24,583 bases of DNA from Planctomycetaceae bacterium (GCA_009776995.1 WRMR01000013.1:1-24583), one strand, 5' to 3'; shown: positions 7,807-16,142, counted from the stretch's first letter. Program-made: numbers and translations. The notes: generated by a model from the letters alone, not told the origin.

Positions 7807-9033
7807 ATGAAATACGCGATCATTATCCCGGACGGTTGTGCCGATCATCCGGACGATTTTACTGACGGGCAAACGGCTCTGCACGTCGCCGAAATGCCGA
7901 ATATCGACACTTTGGCACATCGTGGCATTGTCGGGCAATCTTATAACGTACCGCCGGAATTGTCACCGGGGTCGGATGTGGCGACGCTCAGTCTGTTGGG
8001 CTATGATCCCCGTGTCAATTATACCGGCCGCGCGCCGCTTGAGGCGATTGCCCAGGGCATCCCGCTCGGCGAAAACGACTGGGCCGTGCGCTGTAATCTT
8101 GTCACGATTGTTGGCGACGTGATGCAGAGTTTTACCGCCGGACACATTTCGAGCGATGAAGCCGCCGAACTACTCAACACGACCGGCCGCGAAATTGCGA
8201 AAATCGCCGATGGCAAAGTCGAGTTTTTTCCCGGCGTCAGTTACCGCAATTTGATGCTGTATCGCGGGTGTGACGCGAACGACATTCCGTTCGATCAGGC
8301 AACGCGGACGTCGGCACCACACGATTACACGGACAAGAATACTGAGTCTGCTTTGCCGCAAGGTTGTGGGAGCGAGCTACTCATCCGGCTGATGCGTGAG
8401 AGTGAACGCCTGTTTGCCGGACACCCGGTCAATCGTCGCCGTGTCGAATCCGGCAAGCCCCCGGCAACGCAGTGCTGGCTTTGGGGACTTGGCAAACGCC
8501 CGAACCTTGTGCCGTTTGCCGGGCGGTTTCCCGGTGTTTGCGGCGCGATGATCTCGGCGGTCGATTTGCTCGTCGGCATCGCAAAATTGATCGGCTGGGA
8601 CCGCATCGACGTACCCGGTATCACCGGCTATGTTGACACGGACTACGCGGCCAAGGGACGATATGCCGCTGATGCACTCGACCGCTACGATCTGGTCTGT
8701 GTGCATGTCGAAGCCCCCGACGAAGCATCGCATGAAGGCAACTTTGAGAAAAAAGTCAAGTCCATGCAGGACATCGACGCGATGGTCGTGCCGCCGATTG
8801 TCGAAAAACTCCAATCATTCGGCGATTGGCGTATTCTCATTTCGCCGGACCACCCGACGCAGATTTTCACAAAAACACATTCGCACGGCCCCGTGCCATG
8901 GGTTGTTGCCGGAAGCGATGTGCCGATGTTTGATCTGGGTGACTATAATGAGTTGTCTGCGGCTCAAGGTTCACATTGCTTTAAGTGTGGCTGGAAATTG
9001 ATGAACTGGTTTCTTGGCAAAAACGAGGCGTAA
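7807..9033 (+). CDS. ApgM-type 2,3-bisphosphoglycerate-independent phosphoglycerate mutase or homoserine kinase
   Basis: A 408-residue member of the archaeal-type cofactor-independent phosphoglycerate mutase family within the alkaline phosphatase superfamily. The metal-binding start IIPDGCAD (Asp9) and the nucleophile loop SPGSDVATLSLLGYDP (Ser56) are intact. Further conserved elements include GRAPLEAIAQGI, the MLYRG segment, HVEAPDEASHEGN, and the C-terminal SPDHPT and KTHSHGPVPW metal-ligand motifs. The family includes enzymes converting 3- to 2-phosphoglycerate and bacterial homologues proposed or shown to act as homoserine kinases in threonine synthesis; sequence reading does not separate the two. 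No clear ribosome site precedes the ATG. It follows galE on the same strand. Confidence 0.85.
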   Translation: MKYAIIIPDGCADHPDDFTDGQTALHVAEMPNIDTLAHRGIVGQSYNVPPELSPGSDVATLSLLGYDPRVNYTGRAPLEAIAQGIPLGENDWAVRCNLVTIVGDVMQSFTAGHISSDEAAELLNTTGREIAKIADGKVEFFPGVSYRNLMLYRGCDANDIPFDQATRTSAPHDYTDKNTESALPQGCGSELLIRLMRESERLFAGHPVNRRRVESGKPPATQCWLWGLGKRPNLVPFAGRFPGVCGAMISAVDLLVGIAKLIGWDRIDVPGITGYVDTDYAAKGRYAADALDRYDLVCVHVEAPDEASHEGNFEKKVKSMQDIDAMVVPPIVEKLQSFGDWRILISPDHPTQIFTKTHSHGPVPWVVAGSDVPMFDLGDYNELSAAQGSHCFKCGWKLMNWFLGKNEA

Positions 9034-9114
9034 GCCGATGGTAGCAGGCGTTTTACCCCTTCGGGACTTCGTGCCGTCTGTCATTCTCCAATGGCTGGAA
9101 ATTTAACAACGGTT

Positions 9115-9510
9115 TTATCTGTTTTTCCAACCATGAAACAAGGGGCAGAGCCTTGAAATTTCGTAAGGACTCGCGCACCGAATGCGGTAATGTCTGCACG
9201 TCCGGATCTGTGGGAGCCCCGGAGGAGCAATCCCCAAGGCCACCCGGTCGATGTTTTGAATCGCCGTCCGACCCGGTTGAAACGCGGCGAACTTTTGCAA
9301 ACACGTTTCGATGACATCCTCATGACACTCGAACTGCATCAACCACTGCCGGAACGCCTCGCGACTTGCCTTTCGTGATGCCTCTTCGATAAGTTTAACA
9401 ACGTTTTCGGCCTCGTCGGCGGTCAAATTTGGCCCAATGTTTCCGTGCCTCCAATCCAAAATGAGCTTGACTTTCTGCGTTTCCTGATCGATCATGACAT
9501 CCGCCTTCAT
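9115..9510 (-). pseudogene. Probable transposase N-terminal remnant
   Basis: The first 70 codons, from MKADVMIDQETQ to FECHEDVIET, read as a genuine acidic/helical protein start, and the ATG has AAGGA nine bases upstream. The tail beyond about residue 75 loses protein character and the frame ends at 9115. The pattern 'short beta segment, LTADEAENVVKLIEEASRKASREAF, helical, FECHEDVIE' resembles N-termini of ISKra4-like transposases, but I cannot confirm that. No DDE domain or terminal inverted repeats are found nearby, so I read it as a truncated element. A small unrelated protein is the alternative. Confidence 0.35.
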
Positions 9511-9973
9511 GGCACGGATTCCTTTTTGTAGGTTGTCATTTGTTGTGTTTCAAACTGTTACAATCCAAAAAATGGAATCGTTTTGCAAGACCATTTTCAA
9601 CCCATTTTACCAGGATTGCGTAAGTTCAAAGTTGCACCTAAATCCCATAAGACAAGACTGTAGTGACGTTATGGATGAATTGCCATTGACACACCTTGGA
9701 AAATCCGGCAAACTGTATGTTATGGCTTTGAAATCAATGAGGATGCATACCAGTCACCGGTCCATCCCAGCCCGATTCGAATGAATCGCTACGAAAACCC
9801 GTAATAAACTCCGATCACGCATTATGCAAAGAGTTTCGCACCTTTGCGCCACCACGACTACACGGTGATGCAATTCCTGCGTCGATTAAATTTCCTGGCA
9901 AGCACACCGGTCCGGATGTTTGAAGCCCGCTTCGTATGGGTAAGGCAGGCGATGGACAATCGTCGATGTGTTG
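9511..9973. other. Gene-free spacer downstream of cysW
   Basis: In these 463 bases I see no gene, RNA or terminator. It lies where a third sulfate-transport gene (the ATPase) would be expected, but no ATPase motif is visible in any frame. Confidence 0.5.
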
Positions 9974-10831
9974 TCACTCTTTCTCTTTTGCCGTTTTCAT
10001 TTCGATGAACGTTTTGGCGATCAGTGTCACGATGGCGAGCATGGCCAGCAGGGATGCGACAGCGAAGGCGGCTGGATAATTGTTGTCGCCGAACAGGTTT
10101 TCGATGTGCAATGGCAGTGTGCAGGTTTTTCCACGATATCTTCCTGAAATTACGGCGACTGCACCGAATTCACCCATCGCGCGGGCGTTGCACAAAATGA
10201 CACCGTAGAGCAACCCCCATTTGATGTTCGGGAGTGTCACCCGCCGGAAAATCTGCCAGCCGTTCGCGCCGAGAACCCGCGCGGCGAGTTCCTCTTCCGT
10301 TCCCTGCGATTGCATGACGGGAATGAGTTCGCGCGCGACGAACGGGAAAGTCACGAACAGAGTCGCGATAATCACTCCGGGTACGGCAAAGATGATTTCG
10401 ATTTGACGAGATTCGAGAAATGTTCCAAACCAGCCATGCGCTCCAAAAAGCAGAACAAACAGCATGCCCGCCACGACCGGGGAAATTGCAAACGGCAGAT
10501 CAATGATCGTGATTAATACCGATTTTCCGGGAAACTCGAATTTCGCGATGCACCAGGACGCGGCCAGTCCGAACACAACATTGACCGGCACGGCAATGGC
10601 TGCCGCAAACAGCGTCAGGTACAGGGCACGCAGTGTGTCCTTCTCGGCCAGTGATTCGATGTAATATCTCACACCGCTGCTGAACGCTTCGAAGATCATA
10701 AACAGCAGCGGCAACAGCAGGAACAACAGCACAAAACTCAACGCAATGCCGATGAGCAGATATCGTACCCAGCGAGGCTCGGTTGTTGCGTGGTCTGCGG
10801 CAGTTCGGATGGTTTGGTTATCTTGTGGCAT
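9974..10831 (-). CDS. cysW: Sulfate ABC transporter permease CysW
   Basis: A 285-residue inner-membrane permease of the sulfate/thiosulfate importer, with about six hydrophobic segments from residue 22 onward. It carries the DLPFAISPVVAGM loop characteristic of CysW and the EAA loop that docks the ATPase: EEELAARVLGANGWQIFRRV followed by TLPNI. The C-terminal NARAMGEFGAVAVISG segment is also family-typical. The start is placed at MPQDNQ because earlier in-frame residues overlap cysT and are not CysW-like. The ribosome site is weak, and the gap to cysT is 37 bases, so translation may depend on the upstream gene. It is the last recognisable gene of the transporter locus; no cysA follows. Confidence 0.9.
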   Translation of the reverse strand: MPQDNQTIRTAADHATTEPRWVRYLLIGIALSFVLLFLLLPLLFMIFEAFSSGVRYYIESLAEKDTLRALYLTLFAAAIAVPVNVVFGLAASWCIAKFEFPGKSVLITIIDLPFAISPVVAGMLFVLLFGAHGWFGTFLESRQIEIIFAVPGVIIATLFVTFPFVARELIPVMQSQGTEEELAARVLGANGWQIFRRVTLPNIKWGLLYGVILCNARAMGEFGAVAVISGRYRGKTCTLPLHIENLFGDNNYPAAFAVASLLAMLAIVTLIAKTFIEMKTAKEKE

Positions 10832-10868
10832 GATGATGTGTATAACACTTTGCGATCTGCGATTGATA

Positions 10869-11714
10869 TCACCTTGTTTCGCGATATTTTCGCGTTCCCC
10901 AGAGTTGCAGTATGTTGATGACGAACAGCAGGGCAAATGAAACAATGAGCATCGTTGCCGCGATGGCAGTGGCACCGGGGAAGTCGTATTCTGCGAGTCT
11001 CGTATAGATCAGCACCGGCGTGATTTCCGATAAGTACGGGGTGTTGCCCGCAATGAAAATCACCGAGCCGTATTCGCCGATGCCCCGCGCAAAGGCCATC
11101 GTAAAACCTGTCAGGAGAGCGGGTAACAACGTCGGAAAAATGATCTTCCAAAATGTCTGCCAGCGCGACGCGCCGAGGCTGGCGGCAACCTCTTCGAGTT
11201 CACGTTCGATGTCGTCGATGGCCGGCTGCACTGCGCGGACGACGAAAGGAAGTCCGATAAACGTCAGGGCAACGTAAATTCCGAGTGTGGTTTGGGAAAC
11301 CTGAAATGGCAACAACTGCCCGATCCATCCTTGATGCGTGCCGTGATTCGCGTAAAGGATGGAAAGCGTGATCCCCGACACGGCGGTTGGCAATGCGAAA
11401 GGCAGGTCAACCATCGCGTCGATGAACCGCCGCCATGGGAAGGTGTATCGCACAAGAACCCAAGCGACGATGAAACCGATCACGGCATTGGTCAGTGCGG
11501 CAAAGAGCGACATCGAAAACGTCACCCTGAACGAAGCCAGCGCACGTGGGTCGGAAACGGTTTTCCAAAAATCGGACCAACCCATCCCCGCCGCTCGAAG
11601 GAACAATGCCGCCAGCGGAATCAGCACGATCAGACTCAGGTAAACGACGGTAAACCCTATCGTCAACCCGAACCCGGGTAATACGCTGTGTCTTTTGAGT
11701 TTTTTATTTGGCAC
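10869..11714 (-). CDS. cysT: Sulfate ABC transporter permease CysT (CysU)
   Basis: A 281-residue permease that pairs with CysW to form the membrane channel for sulfate. It shows the MVDLPFALPTAVSGITL loop, the YTFPWRRFIDA segment, the EAA docking loop ELEEVAASLGASRWQTFWKI, and ARGIGEYGSVIFIAGN near the end, with about six membrane segments. The apparent start is GTG at 11714 with no visible Shine-Dalgarno sequence; just upstream on the minus strand is AAAAAAATCCGTGGCTG, matching the repeat family found at 11875-12060. The repeat may have replaced the native leader of this gene. Identification is strong; the start codon is less certain. Confidence 0.9.
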   Translation of the reverse strand: MPNKKLKRHSVLPGFGLTIGFTVVYLSLIVLIPLAALFLRAAGMGWSDFWKTVSDPRALASFRVTFSMSLFAALTNAVIGFIVAWVLVRYTFPWRRFIDAMVDLPFALPTAVSGITLSILYANHGTHQGWIGQLLPFQVSQTTLGIYVALTFIGLPFVVRAVQPAIDDIERELEEVAASLGASRWQTFWKIIFPTLLPALLTGFTMAFARGIGEYGSVIFIAGNTPYLSEITPVLIYTRLAEYDFPGATAIAATMLIVSFALLFVINILQLWGTRKYRETR

Positions 11715-11874
11715 GAGGTTTTTTCAGCCACGGATTTTTTTCTTTTCTATTTTACATTAATCCTGATTGTCATGGAAGTATTCCGGCTTGGCTATGCCAT
11801 GCTCCTGCTTCAATTCTCGATTCTCTTACAGATCCAAAACCTGCGGCAAAAAACAAAGCATTCCTGATGTTTCA

Positions 11875-12060
11875 GCCACAGACTAACACGGATAAAACAC
11901 GGATTTTATGAGCAGACCGGAATCCAAAACCATAATCTTCATCCGCTTCGTTCTGAAAAGCACAACTGCGATGATATTAAAAGATGATATTAAAAATTGT
12001 GGATTTCGGATTTCAACTCCCTGTGAAAAAATCCGTGTTTTATCCGTGATAGTCTGTGGC
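11875..12060. repeat. 186-bp inverted-repeat element between sbp and cysT
   Basis: The left arm (11875-11907) begins GCCACAGACTAACACGG and the right arm (12028-12060) ends GATAGTCTGTGGC. The two 33-base arms are complementary with a single mismatch. Each arm holds two variants of the word ATCCGTG. Inside are CCGGAATCC/GGATTTCGG as a second, imperfect pair and a tandem duplication of the 13-mer GATGATATTAAAA (11970-11982 and 11983-11995). No open frame is convincing. Sequences of the 'ATCCGTGTTTTATCCGTG' type recur between genes in many bacteria, so this looks like a non-coding MITE- or REP-like element. Confidence 0.75.
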
Positions 12061-12090
12061 AATGGTAAATACAACAATCGTGGCGGAAGC

Positions 12091-13167
12091 TCACCTTCCC
12101 GCTTTGATAATCAACTGGTCATACGTGCCGCCGCTGGAAAAATGCTCTTTTTGTGCTTTCGACCAGCCGCCGAACACCTTGTCAATCTCAAACAATTCCA
12201 AATTCGGAAACTGATTCGCGTATTTTGCGGCCACTGTGCCGTCTGTGGGACGGTAATAGTTTTTTGCGATGATTTCCTGGGCTTCCGGTTCATACAAAAA
12301 CTTCAGATATGCCTCGGCAAGGTCTTGGGTCCCTTGCTTTTTCACGTTTTTCTCGACCAGAGCGACCGGCGGCTCCGCCAGGATTGAAATCGACGGCGTG
12401 ACGATCTCAAAATCCTCTTTTTCCTTGCCTGCCAGACATAAAAGTGCCTCATTTTCCCATGCCAGGAGTACGTCACCCATGCCATTACGGACAAAGCGGT
12501 TCGTTGAACCACGCGCTCCCGTGTCTTTGGCAGGGGCTTTCGCCTCCGAGAACATTTTCTGCACGAATTCCGCAGCTTTTTGGTGGGCTATGGCAACTTC
12601 GTCCGCACGGGCCGGGTCGGACAGAGCTTCCAGACCACCAAGTTCTTTCTTCAACATATATCCCCAAGCCGCCAAATAGTTCCACCGGGCCCCGCCCGAA
12701 GTCTGCGGATTGGGCGTCACGATGGTCACATTGTCTTTCAGAAGGTCCTCCCAATCGTAAATCTCTTTCGGGTTCCCTTTTCGGACAAGAAAAACGATGG
12801 TCGAGGTGTAAGGGCAACTGTTGTGCGGCAATTTCGATTGCCAATCATTCGGAATCAAGTCTTTCCCATGTTCAACAATGGCATCAATATCATAACCTAG
12901 TGCCAAAGTCACAACGTCAGCCGCATTACCTTCGATGACACTGTTGGACTGGGCCCCGGACCCTCCGTGGCTCTGATTGACCCGGATTTTTTCGCCTTTT
13001 TCCCGTAACCAATACTTTTCAAACGACTCATTAATATCTTTGTACAGTTCGCGAGTGGGATCATAAGACACATTTTGAATTTCGCGGTCATATTTCGAAC
13101 ACCCGCAACAACTCGCGATTGAAATCACGCAACATGCAAGTACCAAAAGAGTGAATTGCCATTTCAT
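12091..13167 (-). CDS. sbp: Sulfate-binding lipoprotein of an ABC importer
   Basis: A 358-residue periplasmic binding protein for sulfate. The start MKWQFTLLVLACC gives a lipoprotein signal with lipobox IASC (Cys20 lipidated), so the protein is membrane-anchored, unlike the soluble form of enteric bacteria. Family hallmarks are VNQSHGGSGAQ, ADVVTLALGYDIDAI, CPYTSTIVFLVRKGNPK, and TPNPQTSGGARWNYLAAWGY, which contain the ligand-binding Ser/Gly residues. The ATG at 13167 is chosen because AAAGGA lies eight bases upstream and it yields a compact signal; in-frame alternatives at 13191 and 13224 are less fitting. It heads the sbp-cysT-cysW transcript, with a good promoter at 13237-13264. Confidence 0.93.
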   Translation of the reverse strand: MKWQFTLLVLACCVISIASCCGCSKYDREIQNVSYDPTRELYKDINESFEKYWLREKGEKIRVNQSHGGSGAQSNSVIEGNAADVVTLALGYDIDAIVEHGKDLIPNDWQSKLPHNSCPYTSTIVFLVRKGNPKEIYDWEDLLKDNVTIVTPNPQTSGGARWNYLAAWGYMLKKELGGLEALSDPARADEVAIAHQKAAEFVQKMFSEAKAPAKDTGARGSTNRFVRNGMGDVLLAWENEALLCLAGKEKEDFEIVTPSISILAEPPVALVEKNVKKQGTQDLAEAYLKFLYEPEAQEIIAKNYYRPTDGTVAAKYANQFPNLELFEIDKVFGGWSKAQKEHFSSGGTYDQLIIKAGR

Positions 13168-13229
13168 TTTGAATTTCCTTTTATTTTTCATTGGCTTTGA
13201 GAAGTCCCCAATCGGCGGAGACAAGATTT

Positions 13230-13264
13230 AACCTGCATTATAGCAGGTTTTGTTCCAATGTTAA
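13230..13264 (-). promoter_or_regulatory. sbp promoter with palindromic operator over the -10 box
   Basis: On the minus strand TTAACA (-35, 13259-13264), a 16-base spacer and a perfect TATAAT (-10, 13237-13242) form a near-consensus promoter reading toward sbp. The -10 is framed exactly by AACCTGC and GCAGGTT (13230-13236, 13243-13249), a perfect 7-bp inverted repeat. Such placement would let a dimeric repressor block RNA polymerase. The binding protein is unknown; a sulfur-responsive regulator is a guess from the downstream genes. Confidence 0.65.
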
Positions 13265-13424
13265 AGTACGATAACAGCGTCTATGGCAATAAAGTGTAAT
13301 ATTTCCATGAAACGGGGTATCCTGTTTGCTCCACTTTTGCTAAACTGGCTTTGGAAGTGAATAACCTTCGTTCCACGAATTGAGATTTCGTGGCAGACTA
13401 TTCCACAATTCAACATCCTTATCC

Positions 13425-14975
13425 ATGCGTCAAACACTCTTTTATATTCCAGCCGAATTCTTCGGACTGCCGCTATTGGGGTTCAACGGTCTGTTGTTTT
13501 GGAGCTTTCTCCTTTGGGCGGCACTTTGGTGTGCCTGGACAGTAATGAAGCGGGGACTCAATTCGGACGATGCCGGTTTTGTCGTGGTTATCCTGCTGGT
13601 GGCTCTGGTCGCAGCGGTGTTTCTCCCAAAAATCGCCGTTCCCGATCACGGGTTGCCGATTCGCGGTTACGGAACGATGCTCGTGCTGGCGTTTTCAACC
13701 GCGTCAGGGCTGATGATTTATCGCGGCAGCAAAAAGCGTAACATTCCGAGCGACATGATGTTTTCCCTGGTACTGTGGTGTGTTGTTTCGGGATTGCTCG
13801 GTGCCCGCGTGTTTCATATCGTCGAGTATCTGCCATCGTACCTGAACAAACCCAACCCGATTGGCGAAATGTTGCTGTTTACCGAAGGCGGACTGGTTGT
13901 GTACGGCGGCATCATCGGCGGCATGTTCGGCACGGCGATTTTCTTTTGGCGGAACCGTCTCTCCGTGTTGGCCATGTACGATGTCATGGCACCGGCACTG
14001 TTGCTCGGCATCGCAATCGGGCGGCTCGGCTGCCTGATGAACGGTTGCTGCTACGGAACGGTTTGTGACGCATCCTGCGGTATCGTGTTCCCCCCGGAAG
14101 CTCCGGCCTATTTGGGGCAGGTATTTGACAACAAAACCTTTGTCGGCGGTCTCAAATTTGCCCCGTGGGAATCGTACAAAGTGACAACCCGGGAAACAAC
14201 AGCCGGGAGCCAAGCCAATGGTGCGTTGAATATCCGTGAAGTGAAAAATCATGGCGGCTGTTCCTGTATCGGTCGCGGAAAGCGTGAGATTTCAAAAGCG
14301 GAACAGGAACGGCTGGACGCATTGCCCGCCATGATCGCGGAAGTCAAGTCGGGAAGCCCCGCCGAACAAGCCGGTCTGAAGCCGGGCATGATCGTTCAAC
14401 AGATACAGCATCATGACGCCCGGGGATTCTTGATCAACGACGGTCTGGCCAAACAATTTTTCTATCAACTCTCGCTGGAGCAGCCGAACAGCAACGTGAC
14501 ACTGACCGTTATGCCGCCCGGCTGCACAACCTCACAGGTCTTTCGCTTTGCCATGACGCCGCCAGAAGTGTTGCCGGTTTACCCGACGCAAATCATGAGC
14601 TTTTTTGGTGCGATGACCTTATGCGGTTTGGTCCTGTTGCTGGAGCGTCTCAACAAACGCGACGGTTTCGCGTCGATGCTGTTCTTGTTCCTGTATTCGA
14701 CCGGAAGGTTTTGCGTGGAATTTTTCCGCGACGACGAAGCTGCGTTCCTGCGCACGGGCATGTCGATTGCGCAAAACGTCAGCCTCGTAATTTTTGTTTT
14801 GGGGATCGTTGTCGCGATTTTCATTTTTACCCGACCGCCACGCCATGCTCTTGCCGAACGGTTTTCGGTTGCAGTGGGTGACACACCGCCCGGCCAAGCT
14901 GCATCAACCGGCAAACCCGGCTCCGATTCCCGCGAGAAAGCACCCGGAACCCGCAACAGAAAAGGGAAGCGGTAA
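13425..14975 (+). CDS. lgt: Prolipoprotein diacylglyceryl transferase with inserted PDZ domain
   Basis: Lgt transfers diacylglyceryl from phosphatidylglycerol to the lipobox Cys of prolipoproteins at the inner membrane. This 516-residue version is far longer than the roughly 290 residues usual for the family. Lgt core elements appear in order: IRGYGTMLVLAF (79-90), GARVFHIVEY (126-135), GGLVVYGGIIGG (155-166), GRLGCLMNGCCYG (199-211), PTQIMSFFGA (387-396) and STGRFCVEFFRDD (425-437). Between the fourth and fifth lies an insert of about 160 residues containing a PDZ-like domain, VKSGSPAEQAGLKPGMIV (307-324). It also has an extra hydrophobic N-terminus and a charged tail. The ATG at 13425 is chosen over an upstream TTG. 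It is divergent from sbp. Confidence 0.9.
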   Translation: MRQTLFYIPAEFFGLPLLGFNGLLFWSFLLWAALWCAWTVMKRGLNSDDAGFVVVILLVALVAAVFLPKIAVPDHGLPIRGYGTMLVLAFSTASGLMIYRGSKKRNIPSDMMFSLVLWCVVSGLLGARVFHIVEYLPSYLNKPNPIGEMLLFTEGGLVVYGGIIGGMFGTAIFFWRNRLSVLAMYDVMAPALLLGIAIGRLGCLMNGCCYGTVCDASCGIVFPPEAPAYLGQVFDNKTFVGGLKFAPWESYKVTTRETTAGSQANGALNIREVKNHGGCSCIGRGKREISKAEQERLDALPAMIAEVKSGSPAEQAGLKPGMIVQQIQHHDARGFLINDGLAKQFFYQLSLEQPNSNVTLTVMPPGCTTSQVFRFAMTPPEVLPVYPTQIMSFFGAMTLCGLVLLLERLNKRDGFASMLFLFLYSTGRFCVEFFRDDEAAFLRTGMSIAQNVSLVIFVLGIVVAIFIFTRPPRHALAERFSVAVGDTPPGQAASTGKPGSDSREKAPGTRNRKGKR

Positions 14976-15038
14976 GAGAAACGTCAGAAAAAGACACTTT
15001 TTTGGGATTCACGCGAATTATTGCAAGACTCCTTAATT

Positions 15039-15359
15039 CTATCCCGTGATATCAAGGGATTTGCCGACTTGACCGGTGGCGTCTTTCGATTGTTCCTGTC
15101 GTTTTGTGGGATGTCGTTTGTTTTTGAGAGTTTGCTGCCAGGGTGAGCGACCGTCTGCGTCACGGTCTCCGGCTTCGGCACTGTCATCGCGGACGGCACC
15201 CGATTCAGCGGCTTTTTCGGCACGCTCGACACTTTCCCGTGTTCGTTCAAACGTTTTCGCCGACTGTGCCAATTTGTCCGCACTATCCCCCTGCTTCTCC
15301 GACAAGGACATGCCCGCCGCAGCCGCCGCAAACGTATAAGAAATGTTTCCCGTTGACAT
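15039..15359 (-). CDS. Small planctomycete-conserved protein of unknown function
   Basis: A 106-residue hydrophilic protein. The N-terminus MSTGNISYTFAAAAAGMSLSE has an Ala-rich patch but no proper signal. The middle is a highly charged helical stretch (about residues 24-55). It then has GDRDADGRSPW and ends with GQVGKSLDITG. This arrangement, especially 'DRDADGRxxW' and a terminal 'G..LD[IL]xG', resembles a small family I recall only from planctomycetes; no function is known to me. The ATG at 15359 has AGAGG nine bases upstream. The gene converges on lgt, with 63 bases between their ends. Confidence 0.6.
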   Translation of the reverse strand: MSTGNISYTFAAAAAGMSLSEKQGDSADKLAQSAKTFERTRESVERAEKAAESGAVRDDSAEAGDRDADGRSPWQQTLKNKRHPTKRQEQSKDATGQVGKSLDITG

Positions 15360-15487
15360 GGTCACAACCTCTCGCACACACAGACACTGTGAGATTTACA
15401 GAGAGATTATACACTGCAAGCATGGACGAGACAATGGAAATTCGTGCATTTTGCAAAAAAACTACAAAAATAGCGAGAGGCCGTAAA

Positions 15488-15937
15488 TCAAGACATTTCC
15501 GCCATTGCCATTTCGAATTGCTCGCTGGTTCGACGGATGTGGCTGTGGGTCAGCACAGGAAACCACATGGCCTTGTCCATCAACTCGACCATGACTTCCG
15601 GGTCAAACGGTTTACGAACGTAATATGTGCCGCCAGCGGAACGGCTACGGCGGATGATGTCGGGAATTTGGGCACCCGAAAGAAAAATGACCGGCGTTTC
15701 ATTAGCGTTTTCCAGCTCGTGAATCCGTTGGCAAAGCTCCAAACCACTTACCATGCCAAGATTAATGTCCGAAATAATCAAATCGAACACTTCCGATTGG
15801 GCCGATACGAGAGCATCGTCGGCGTTCATGCAAACCGTTGGCATGTAACCATGTTGGAAGAGAAACGAAACCAGTTCGTCAACAATCGCCTGTTCGTCGT
15901 CGATGACGAGAACCTTTTTGGGTTGATTTTCGCTCAT
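15488..15937 (-). CDS. Stand-alone response regulator receiver protein
   Basis: A 149-residue protein consisting of one CheY-like receiver and a short helical tail. The active-site set is complete: acidic pair D13-D14 in VLVIDDE, phosphoacceptor D57 in LIISDIN, Ser87 in FLSGA, and Lys109 in VRKPF. No output domain or DNA-binding helix is present, so it signals by protein contact or passes phosphate on. The start at MSENQPKK is supported by GGAAGG six to eight bases upstream. No histidine kinase is adjacent; the nearest regulatory genes are the STAS/kinase pair about 2.8 kb away. Confidence 0.9.
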   Translation of the reverse strand: MSENQPKKVLVIDDEQAIVDELVSFLFQHGYMPTVCMNADDALVSAQSEVFDLIISDINLGMVSGLELCQRIHELENANETPVIFLSGAQIPDIIRRSRSAGGTYYVRKPFDPEVMVELMDKAMWFPVLTHSHIRRTSEQFEMAMAEMS

Positions 15938-16142
15938 GTTTTGCCTTCCGAAGGTGGGAGGAGAATGTGTTGCATTTTCATACAATCACAACAATACGCC
16001 TATATCACTAATTTAATCATACATTGCCTGTTTTTATTTACCCCGTGATTTTTGCCATTTTATATTAATTCAAGCACTAAGATAACTTTTCGGATGTTGT
16101 AATTGATACAATCAGAAAATTAACAGAAGTAACGCCCAGTAA

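Noticed and set aside
15143..16048. 301-codon plus-strand frame
   Set aside because: It runs antisense through the small planctomycete gene and the receiver gene, both with ribosome sites and recognisable sequence.
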